NCBI GenBank assembly: GCA_045133795.1
Contig: JBGUUT010000122.1
Location: forward strand, 1 to 9,597
DNA from: RGIG8597 sp045133795
Lineage (GTDB): Bacteria; Spirochaetota; GWE2-31-10
DNA: 9,597 nucleotides
Reading direction: 5' to 3'
Shown here: positions 1-6,641 of the stretch, one piece after another
Numbering within the stretch: the stretch's first letter is position 1
Layout of the letters: each line of letters opens with the position of its first letter
Made by a program: the position numbers and the translations under genes
The notes under the pieces: model-generated
The model's input: the letters and a program-made list of their open reading frames with translations, nothing else
Databases searched by the model: none
What the model was told of the DNA's origin: nothing

Positions 1-99
1 GAGATTAAATTACTTTTCTGTCGCACTGATATTGTGTTTTAATTTAAAACGATTTTTATTTTCTTTCTATAGTGTTTTCTAGTATCAGAATGCATGAAA

Positions 100-115
100 A
101 TAGATTGGAATCTAT
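100..115. promoter_or_regulatory. 16-bp palindrome, possible operator
   Basis: ATAGATT and AATCTAT form a perfect 7-bp inverted repeat around a central GG. The spacer is too short for a good RNA hairpin, so a dimeric DNA-binding protein site is the more natural reading. It lies about 160 bp upstream of the first gene. No regulator is encoded in the window and no second copy was noticed, so the role is inference. Confidence 0.3.
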
Positions 116-165
116 AAAAATATAGGAAATATTCTTATCTGTTTTTTACTTTTTTCTTATTCCTT

Positions 166-196
166 AAAAAAGCATTGTCATAATACGCTTTTTTTT
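166..196 (+). terminator. Weak hairpin with T-run, possible terminator
   Basis: The arms AAAAAAGC (166-173) and GCTTTTTT (187-194) are perfectly complementary across a 13-nt loop, and an eight-T run (189-196) follows the GC. The shape is that of an intrinsic terminator for a transcript coming from the left, and the A-run would allow some function in the other direction. The stem has only two G-C pairs, so it is weak. It could also arise by chance in such A/T-rich DNA. Confidence 0.4.
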
Positions 197-278
197 ATAC
201 AACAAAATAATTCTTAAAATTTTCTTTCTATATATATAAGGAAATTAAGAAAAAAAAAATTCGAAAGGTTTTTATTTT

Positions 279-1805
279 ATGGATATTAATTCTGAAAAGA
301 AAATTAATTGGATATCTATACTAAATTATTTTGTATTTTCTTTTATCGGTTGTATTTCCACGATTTATTGTGTTGTTATTAATTGTAATATTGTTGTTGC
401 TTCAAGTATTGTGGCGATTATTTTGTCAGTTTTGGCAATTACTTTACAGGATGAAAGACGTTTTTCTTTGGCTGGATTTGCCGGTTCTTTTGCCGGTATG
501 ACTGCTCCTTTTTTGATTTCCGCTTCTTCTAATGGTTACGGAATACACTTTTTTATAGGTTCACTTATTCTTTCTTTAACAGTTGCTGTTTTATATTCTT
601 TCAGTGAAATAGTAAGCGTTTATTATCCAAAGGTGTTTTTTGATGGTTTTGGAGGTCGATTAGGATTTATTGCTTTTATTTCTGTTTTAATTTATTTGTT
701 AATATTTCGTCGTTCTGAAGATGTTAGATTATTTTGTTTTGATAAAGTTTCACTAATTTTTTCACCTTTAAAAGTTTTCTTTCTTTTATTGGCATCATCG
801 GGCGGTGCGATGGTATCTATGGAAGTAAAACAAGCAATGTCATCATTAAATGAAAATTATAAAGTATTGTCTGTTGCATTAACAGGAATTATCGGAGGGA
901 TTTTGATTGAGCGTATTCCGGGATTGGGGCATCATTTAGCGTGTGCGTGGTATGCCGGAGCATTTGTAGGTATGAGTTCTTATTTTATTCTAATGTTAAA
1001 GCGGCATTTCTTTTTTGCAGGTTTATTTTGTGGAATTTTTTATGTTGTAGGCGAACCTTTATTTATGGGGGTTGGCGGTAAACTGGGATTTATTTCATTT
1101 ATCAGTGTATTGGTAATGTCCGGAATAAATGGTTTAATTTCTTATATAAAACAACATCGTGCAAGCGTTGATATAAATCAGCTCTCCAGTGGCGATATAT
1201 CTAACATGAGTGTTAACGATGATTTTGCACAAAGATTGGTTGAATCATTGATGCAAGCGAAAGAAAACGGAATGGAAAATATTCCGCTTGAAAATATGGA
1301 AATCGGCAATTTTGTTATCGGAGAAAAAGAGGAATATAATGCTGCCGATGCAATTGAAGAAGATAACAGTCACCAGTCCGGTTATGAAAATCTTGATGAA
1401 ATTGAAAAAAGCTGTGCTGACTTTTTAAATGAATCCGGTGCTATGCGATGGTTTTATGTACAGGAAATGATGGGGTATTTTGCGATTACTGCTTATAAAA
1501 ATATTTCGCCGGAAACTTTAGGAAGTTTTAATTTCCCTCAAACAACAAGTTTGGTTGCTAAATTATTAAGTGAAAAACGTGTTGTCGGTTTTACTCAAAA
1601 CGGAATAAAACAAAGCTTTTTTGAATCAAGAATATCTGAAGCGGACAGACAGAATTGTTCGTATTTAGCATTGCTTCCGAAGATTTGGGATGAAGAACTT
1701 AAAGGTGCTTTTTTTGTTTTTTATGAAAAGAAAAATCATGATGGTTTAAAAGAACAAATAGGTTTATTGAAACAATATTACCAATATTCATATTTATATA
1801 AATAG
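279..1805 (+). CDS. Ten-helix membrane protein with internal duplication and soluble C-terminal domain
   Basis: I do not recognise the family. Residues 1-290 hold about ten hydrophobic segments (near 13-32, 36-55, 62-80, 90-112, 127-143, 164-180, 195-212, 217-238, 243-262, 268-290). They fall into two halves of five: FAGSFAGM (67-74) matches YAGAFVGM (225-232), and GGRLGFIAFISVL (125-137) matches GGKLGFISFISVL (266-278). Residues 291-508 are hydrophilic: an acidic linker to about 375, then a mixed alpha/beta domain whose end (ALLPKIWDEELKGAFFVFYE, then a helix) resembles a GAF-type sensor fold, though this is weak. An AAAGG at 264-268 sits 10 nt before the ATG. It heads a run with a secreted TPR-like protein and an alpha-amylase. 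A transporter, channel or membrane sensor is possible; the function is unknown. Confidence 0.85.
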   Translation: MDINSEKKINWISILNYFVFSFIGCISTIYCVVINCNIVVASSIVAIILSVLAITLQDERRFSLAGFAGSFAGMTAPFLISASSNGYGIHFFIGSLILSLTVAVLYSFSEIVSVYYPKVFFDGFGGRLGFIAFISVLIYLLIFRRSEDVRLFCFDKVSLIFSPLKVFFLLLASSGGAMVSMEVKQAMSSLNENYKVLSVALTGIIGGILIERIPGLGHHLACAWYAGAFVGMSSYFILMLKRHFFFAGLFCGIFYVVGEPLFMGVGGKLGFISFISVLVMSGINGLISYIKQHRASVDINQLSSGDISNMSVNDDFAQRLVESLMQAKENGMENIPLENMEIGNFVIGEKEEYNAADAIEEDNSHQSGYENLDEIEKSCADFLNESGAMRWFYVQEMMGYFAITAYKNISPETLGSFNFPQTTSLVAKLLSEKRVVGFTQNGIKQSFFESRISEADRQNCSYLALLPKIWDEELKGAFFVFYEKKNHDGLKEQIGLLKQYYQYSYLYK

Positions 1806-1815
1806 GAGTGGAATC

Positions 1816-2613
1816 ATGAGAAAAATATTTGCTGTACTTGTAATGTTATTTCCGTTTTTTTTGAATGCACAAACGGACGTAAATTCTTTAGTTCAACAAG
1901 GAAAACTTTCGCAAGCTTGGGAATATTTACAAGCGGAAATAAATTCAGGTAATCTTTCATTTGAAAATTTGGAAATGTGGGGAAATGTAACATTTGAGAT
2001 AAGCGAGGGAAAAGGTAGTAAGAAAAATATTCTCGAACTTATAGAGCAAGTTGTACCGGTTTTAAAAGAAAATGCTTTTTTGCAAGGTTTTACTGCGATA
2101 CAACAAGCTCGAATTTTTCATAAGTATAATACTTTGATTGCTAAAAAAGCTCAGATTCAGGGACCGTCAGCGGCGTTGAAGGTTTTACCGCAGATATTTG
2201 ATAATGCAGATCGTTGTATTGCACTTGATCCGGATTTTGCAGAACCATATTTTATAAAAGCTTCAGTTGATGATGAAGTTCCGGCATTTATGGGAGATGT
2301 TGCAAAACGTGGTGAGAATGCAAAATACCGTATGGGAATTAATATAGAATTAGCATTAGAACGAGACCCGGAAAATATTTATTTTTTATCACAATCTGCT
2401 GCAGCTCTGATAAAACGTAATTGGTCTGTAGAAATGCGAGAAAAAAATGCCGGAAATGCTGTAAAGAACAAAATATTGTTACTTTCGGATAAGGAAGAAG
2501 CTAAAATACTTTTAGCAAAAGCCATAGCTGCTTATAATTCTAAAACGAATCCGACACCGATTGAAAAAGAAAAATATGAACAAGCAGTGAAATTGCAGGC
2601 GAAGTTACGCTAA
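1816..2613 (+). CDS. Secreted TPR-like protein
   Basis: This 265-residue protein has a clear signal peptide (Lys/Arg at 2-3, hydrophobic core 5-16, likely cleavage after LNA at 16-18). There is no lipobox cysteine, so it is probably soluble in the periplasm. The mature part is helical and TPR-like. A recognisable repeat lies around residues 133-160 (CIALDPDFAEPYFIKAS), followed by a region ending ALERDPENIYFL (near 177-188). The arrangement recalls the helical TatT partner proteins of spirochaete TRAP transporters, but that is only resemblance and no TRAP membrane subunit is nearby. The stop codon of the upstream gene (TAG, 1803-1805) overlaps this gene's AGGAG (1804-1808), so the two are surely co-transcribed and probably translationally coupled. 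The likely role is binding or scaffolding in the periplasm. Confidence 0.85.
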   Translation: MRKIFAVLVMLFPFFLNAQTDVNSLVQQGKLSQAWEYLQAEINSGNLSFENLEMWGNVTFEISEGKGSKKNILELIEQVVPVLKENAFLQGFTAIQQARIFHKYNTLIAKKAQIQGPSAALKVLPQIFDNADRCIALDPDFAEPYFIKASVDDEVPAFMGDVAKRGENAKYRMGINIELALERDPENIYFLSQSAAALIKRNWSVEMREKNAGNAVKNKILLLSDKEEAKILLAKAIAAYNSKTNPTPIEKEKYEQAVKLQAKLR

Positions 2614-2630
2614 ATTAACAGGAGTAAAGA

Positions 2631-4268
2631 ATGAAAAAGAATCGTTTTATTATAACAATATGTTTTTTATTAACTTTTTTACCTACAAATATCTTTTCAC
2701 AGGAAATGATATCGTTATCGGAAATGGGAAATGATAAATGGTATTCTAATTGTGTCTTTTATGAACTTTTTGTTCGTTCTTTTAAAGATTCTAACGGGGA
2801 CCGTTACGGAGATTTTAAAGGAGTAACATCAAAGCTTGATTATCTCAAAGATTTGGGAATCGGTGCAATTTGGTTAATGCCTATTCATAATTCAGATGAA
2901 CACACAAACAATTATGACCCTGTAGATTTAATGGCTGTAGACCCAACCTACGGAACTATGGAAGATTTTCAGGAATTGTTAGATGAAGCTCACAAAAGAG
3001 GAATCAAAATTATTTTGGATTTAGTTTTAAATCATACATCATCAAAACATCCTTTTTTTGTAGATGCGTGCAGTAATAAAAAATCACAATATAGAGATTG
3101 GTATATTTTCAGTGATGAACAGCCAGAAGGTGCGTGGAGTAAATATTGGCAAAAATGTGAGACTGGTTGGTATTATGCGTATTTTGCGGCATCAAAACCG
3201 GATATGAATTTCCGCAATCCTAAAGTTCTTGACTATTACAAACAAGTTGTGAAATTTTGGTTGGATAAAGGTGTAGACGGCTTTAGATATGATGCTGTTA
3301 CAATGTTGGTAGAAAACGGAGCAAATGGCTTGAAACATCAGCCGGAATCTTTCGCTGTTTTCAGAGATTTACGTACTTTTATGGATGAAAACTATCCGGA
3401 CAGAAATGTTTTTACCGTAGCTGAAGCAGAACCTGATTATGTTCAATATCTCGGAAACGGAAATGATACATTTCACGCTGTGTTCAATTTTAAATATAAC
3501 AACACTATTATTCGTACTGTAAAAAGCGGTAAACCTTATACTAACAAAGGTACAAGTATGATTGAAACAATAGCAAAAGGTTACGCTAAAGATTTAAAAG
3601 ATAAAATCGGTGGGTTTTACGGAACCTTGTTGTCGAGCCATGATTCTTACGGCGGAAACAGACCGTTTCAACAACTTGGCGGAAATACAGGAAAGACAAA
3701 ATTAGTAGGTGCGATTTATTTAACTTTGCCGGGAGTTCCTTTTGTTTATTACGGAGAAGAAATCGGAATGAACACTTATACTCGTTCAAAATATGACCGC
3801 TGGCTTAGAACATGTATGACATGGGAAGGTAATGAGGTAAAAAACAACGGTTTCGGAAATGCAGATAAATTGTGGAATCATTTAAATGCCGGTAATGCGG
3901 AGGAAAATGATAAGTTTAATGTCGCGGCCGAAGAGAAAGACCCAAATTCAATATTAAATCAATACAAAGCTTTGATTAAGGCTAGAAATGAAAACTCTGC
4001 ATTACGTTTCGGAGACTTTTTGACATTAAAAACAAATAACGAGTTTGTAACGGCTTATCTTAGAAAGAATGCAGATAACGAAGTGATTGTAATTCATAAT
4101 TTTGCAGATAAACCGGTAAATGTTGCTGTGACATTAGCAGGAAATTCTGAAGTATCAAAAGAAGTTCAAGATTTGCTTGGTTCACCGATAAAGGTAAAAG
4201 CAAGCAAGAAAGATTTGAAGCTTACTAAAATGGCAGCTTATCAAAGTGTAATAATAAAAATTAAATAA
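2631..4268 (+). CDS. Secreted GH13 alpha-amylase
   Basis: The protein hydrolyses internal alpha-1,4-glucan bonds of starch, glycogen or maltodextrin. A signal peptide covers residues 1-23 (cleavage likely after IFS); no lipobox is seen. The (beta/alpha)8 barrel follows with its expected motifs: a Ca2+-binding loop D53/N55/D57/D61; region I DLVLNH (130-135); a KPDMN motif (189-193) in the position of conserved region V; region II GFRYDAV (217-223) with Arg219 and nucleophile Asp221; region III with acid/base Glu265; region IV SSHD (335-338) with His337 and Asp338. Domain B lies between about 136 and 200. Residues from about 460 form the usual C-terminal beta domain. All catalytic residues are present and the 545-residue length is normal. 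It resembles the intermediate group related to subfamily 36, but the subfamily is not certain. AGGAG (2620-2624) precedes the ATG. It is the last gene before a strong terminator. Confidence 0.95.
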   Translation: MKKNRFIITICFLLTFLPTNIFSQEMISLSEMGNDKWYSNCVFYELFVRSFKDSNGDRYGDFKGVTSKLDYLKDLGIGAIWLMPIHNSDEHTNNYDPVDLMAVDPTYGTMEDFQELLDEAHKRGIKIILDLVLNHTSSKHPFFVDACSNKKSQYRDWYIFSDEQPEGAWSKYWQKCETGWYYAYFAASKPDMNFRNPKVLDYYKQVVKFWLDKGVDGFRYDAVTMLVENGANGLKHQPESFAVFRDLRTFMDENYPDRNVFTVAEAEPDYVQYLGNGNDTFHAVFNFKYNNTIIRTVKSGKPYTNKGTSMIETIAKGYAKDLKDKIGGFYGTLLSSHDSYGGNRPFQQLGGNTGKTKLVGAIYLTLPGVPFVYYGEEIGMNTYTRSKYDRWLRTCMTWEGNEVKNNGFGNADKLWNHLNAGNAEENDKFNVAAEEKDPNSILNQYKALIKARNENSALRFGDFLTLKTNNEFVTAYLRKNADNEVIVIHNFADKPVNVAVTLAGNSEVSKEVQDLLGSPIKVKASKKDLKLTKMAAYQSVIIKIK

Positions 4269-4277
4269 TCTTCTTAT

Positions 4278-4310
4278 AATCGGGAGTTTTTAATGCTCCC
4301 GATTTTTATT
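4278..4310 (+). terminator. Strong intrinsic terminator after the amylase gene
   Basis: The arms AATCGGGAG (4278-4286) and CTCCCGATT (4296-4304) pair perfectly over 9 bp around a 9-nt loop, followed by a T-rich tail (4303-4310). It begins 10 nt after the amylase stop codon and is by far the clearest terminator in the window. It separates the first three genes from the following four. Confidence 0.9.
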
Positions 4311-4338
4311 TGACAAACCCTATTTGATAAGGTAGTTT
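4310..4338 (+). promoter_or_regulatory. Candidate promoter for the DUF3187 operon
   Basis: A perfect -35 consensus TTGACA lies at 4310-4315, directly on the tail of the terminator. With a 17-bp spacer the -10 position is TAGTTT (4333-4338), which matches TATAAT at only three of six bases. Transcription from this promoter would start near 4345, only a few bases before the ATG at 4349. No Shine-Dalgarno sequence sits at normal distance: the only candidate, AAGG (4329-4332), ends 16 nt before the start. The mRNA could therefore be nearly leaderless. The -35 match may be chance. Confidence 0.4.
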
Positions 4339-4348
4339 CCATTTTGTT

Positions 4349-5416
4349 ATGAAGCTATTTAACAATTTAAAAATATATACAATATTAGTTTTGATGTTTT
4401 TAACGGTACGACCGGTGTTTTCTTTTAATGAAGATTTTTCTTACAGTAAAGGTCCGCTGTATGGAAAAAATATATATTCGTTTATTTTAATACATCAACA
4501 TTTACCCGGTACGGAAGCTGTAGTCAAAAAGCCGGGAGCATTAACTTTATATAATACGATTTATTATTCACAAGCATTTTCAATCTATGCATTAAAGCGA
4601 GATCAAAACGGCAAGATTTATCCGGCAGAGCGTGCTATAGATTTTGAAAGTTGTGTTTTTGAAAGCGGAATTTCTTATGCGATTAATAAGAATTGGGAAA
4701 TCGGATGTATGTGGCGAATTATCAGTTATTACGGCGGTTTTATGGATGCTTTTACTCAGAACTTTCATAATTTATTCGGTTTTCCTAATGCCGGGCGTGA
4801 GCTTGTGCCACAAAATGAAGTTGTGATAGACTTACGTACAAACAACGGGATTGATTTAAAACTGGACCATGCAACGGTAGGTTTCGGAGATATTGATTTA
4901 TGGGGAAAATATAATTTTTTCAGAAGTCGTTATATAGATTCTGCATTTCAATTCGGAGTAAAAATTCCTACAGGAAATCTACAGCAAGTTACCGGTTCCG
5001 AATCTCCGGATTTTACGGCAGGGTTGCTTATGGATATTTATCCGATAAAATATTTATCATTGTTTTTTCAAACGGGAATTGTAGTTCCGTTAAATTCGAT
5101 TGTTCCGGCAAAATATCAGCCTTTCCCGATGTTTAATGCTTTGGCGGCAATAGAAATTTCTCCGTTACGTTTTTTTTCAATTGTAGCTCAGATGAATATA
5201 AGAACTTCCCCGGTTTGCGGTGATAATAAGATAAAAAATAATTTGGGAATTATTGCAGATAAAGTAGGTTCGGTTCAAACAAATTTGCTTGTCGGAGTTG
5301 TGTTTCAATATAAACAATGGCGTTTTCAGATTTATTTTGAAGAGGATACTTTTACAAATACAGGTACAGATTACACGGCTTGTGCGTCGGTATCGACAAA
5401 AATTAAAACATTTTAA
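4349..5416 (+). CDS. DUF3187 family outer-membrane beta-barrel protein
   Basis: A signal peptide covers residues 1 to about 25 (cleavage after VFS). The mature protein has the marks of the DUF3187 family: GPLYGKN near the N-terminus (35-41), a central block GGFMDAFTQNFHNLFG (129-144) followed by FPNAGRE (145-151), then a GDIDLWGKY strand (180-188) and VKIPTGN (204-210). The rest alternates polar and hydrophobic residues as in transmembrane beta-strands, and the chain ends in phenylalanine, as outer-membrane barrels usually do for insertion by the BAM machinery. The family has no established function. Being first in a run with an esterase and a cytoplasmic GH13 enzyme suggests, but does not show, a part in oligosaccharide passage. 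The start is fixed by the signal peptide and by an in-frame stop at 4328-4330, although the ribosome-binding site is poor. Confidence 0.85.
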   Translation: MKLFNNLKIYTILVLMFLTVRPVFSFNEDFSYSKGPLYGKNIYSFILIHQHLPGTEAVVKKPGALTLYNTIYYSQAFSIYALKRDQNGKIYPAERAIDFESCVFESGISYAINKNWEIGCMWRIISYYGGFMDAFTQNFHNLFGFPNAGRELVPQNEVVIDLRTNNGIDLKLDHATVGFGDIDLWGKYNFFRSRYIDSAFQFGVKIPTGNLQQVTGSESPDFTAGLLMDIYPIKYLSLFFQTGIVVPLNSIVPAKYQPFPMFNALAAIEISPLRFFSIVAQMNIRTSPVCGDNKIKNNLGIIADKVGSVQTNLLVGVVFQYKQWRFQIYFEEDTFTNTGTDYTACASVSTKIKTF

Positions 5417-5427
5417 TTGGTGGGAAA

Positions 5428-6615
5428 ATGAATAAAAATAATTTTAATAAATGGGTTACGGTTTGGGGAAATGCAATGTCGATAAGCGACCGCAGACCGG
5501 AAAATTATGCTCGTAATTTGACATTGCGTTATCCGATATTTAATGTATTTAACGGCAGTGCAATTCGTGTTACTTTAGATAATTTTACGGGAACGCAAGC
5601 TGTTACAATAGCAAAAGTAGTTGTATCTAAAATGCCGGGCAATGCAGATAATAAACTAAAATTTCCCGGAGATAAAATAGAACCGCAAACACTTGCGGCG
5701 GTAACTTTTGCCGGAAAGAAATCTGTGACAATCGAACCGGGAAAAGATGTCGTAAGTGATGAGATAAAGTTTGCTGTAAATGAACATGAATGGCTTGCCG
5801 TGAGTTTGTATTTGGAAGATTTTACGCAAATGCGAAGTTCGGTTATTATTACCGGACCGCTTTCCGGAGGTTATTATTCGGTAGGAGATTTTACCGAAAG
5901 TGTGTCTTTACCGCTGTCACAGACACGTGCGACAAGTTGCTACTACTTTTTATCCGGCGTGGATGTTCTTACGGAAGAAAAAAATTATGCTCTTGTTTGT
6001 TACGGCGACTCTATTACCGCACAAGCTTGGCCGGATGAACTTACGCTACGTCTTGTAAGTGAGGGAATAAAAAACGTATCGGTTGTACGTAAAGCAACCA
6101 GCGGTTCACGAGTTCTCAGAGAATACGATAACATTACTTATGAATCATACGGAGTAAAAGGTTTAACTCGTTTTCCGCGAGAGGTAAAAGTTGCCGGAGT
6201 GAAGAATGTAATTTTTCAGCATGGTATAAATGATATTATTCATCCGGTAGGCGTGGAAGTAAATCCGTTTCGACCGTGGAGCGATTTGCCGTCGACAGAA
6301 GACCTTATTGCAGGTTTAACTTTTTATGCGGATAAAGCACATGAAATGGGATTAAAAGTATGGGGCGGAACATTATTGCCTATTTACGGCTGGCGAACTT
6401 ATGCTCCTTTTAGGGATGAATTGCGAAATAAAATTAATAATTGGATAAAAACAACAGATAAAATTGACGGAGTAATAGATTTTGATAAAGCCGTTTGCGA
6501 TGAGAAAGCACCGCAGATGTTTGCTGAAGGTTTTGACAGCGGCGACCATCTTCACCCAAGTGCAAAAGCTTACAATGCAATGGCACAAATTGTTCCTGAA
6601 GAAATATTGAAGTAA
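5428..6615 (+). CDS. XynE-like SGNH/GDSL hydrolase, probable carbohydrate esterase
   Basis: The protein is a serine esterase, most likely removing acetyl or other acyl groups from sugars. Residues 1 to about 180 form a beta-rich N-terminal domain typical of the XynE-like subfamily (TVWGNAMS near the start, then IRVTLDNFTG at 46-55). The SGNH domain follows with all blocks intact: GDS (193-195) with nucleophile Ser195, a block II glycine near 226, block III GIND (266-269) with Asn268, and block V DHLH (373-376) with Asp373 and His376. There is no signal peptide, so it should act in the cytoplasm on imported oligosaccharides. GGTGGG (5419-5424) serves as ribosome-binding site, 11 nt after the barrel gene. 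The substrate cannot be told from sequence: xylan-derived or other acetylated sugars are both possible. Confidence 0.9.
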   Translation: MNKNNFNKWVTVWGNAMSISDRRPENYARNLTLRYPIFNVFNGSAIRVTLDNFTGTQAVTIAKVVVSKMPGNADNKLKFPGDKIEPQTLAAVTFAGKKSVTIEPGKDVVSDEIKFAVNEHEWLAVSLYLEDFTQMRSSVIITGPLSGGYYSVGDFTESVSLPLSQTRATSCYYFLSGVDVLTEEKNYALVCYGDSITAQAWPDELTLRLVSEGIKNVSVVRKATSGSRVLREYDNITYESYGVKGLTRFPREVKVAGVKNVIFQHGINDIIHPVGVEVNPFRPWSDLPSTEDLIAGLTFYADKAHEMGLKVWGGTLLPIYGWRTYAPFRDELRNKINNWIKTTDKIDGVIDFDKAVCDEKAPQMFAEGFDSGDHLHPSAKAYNAMAQIVPEEILK

Positions 6616-6641
6616 TGCTTTTTTAAAAAAGGAGAAAGATT

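Larger units (their letters stand above)
1..278. other. AT-rich leader region, no convincing gene
   Basis: Stretch before the first gene. It is extremely A+T rich, with homopolymer runs near 130-160 and 250-259. Frame 1 stays open from base 1 to a TAA at 40-42 and could be the tail of an upstream + strand gene, but 13 codons are too few to judge. The region contains a palindrome at 100-115, a hairpin plus T-run at 166-196 and two copies of TTTTCTTTCTATA (59-71 and 220-232). A promoter for the first gene should lie here, but base composition makes any -10 call (for example the TA-rich stretch 228-238) unreliable. Confidence 0.6.

Noticed and set aside
1..82. End of an upstream gene (frame 1 to 42 or frame 2 to 82)
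   Set aside because: The stretches are too short to show coding character and nothing recognisable is encoded.
1..278. Riboswitch or attenuator in the leader
   Set aside because: No conserved riboswitch core, leader peptide or alternative pairing could be recognised; the hairpin at 166-196 is A/T-dominated.
4644..6038. Short + strand frames at 4644-4826 and 5790-6038
   Set aside because: They are out-of-frame readings inside the DUF3187 and esterase genes.
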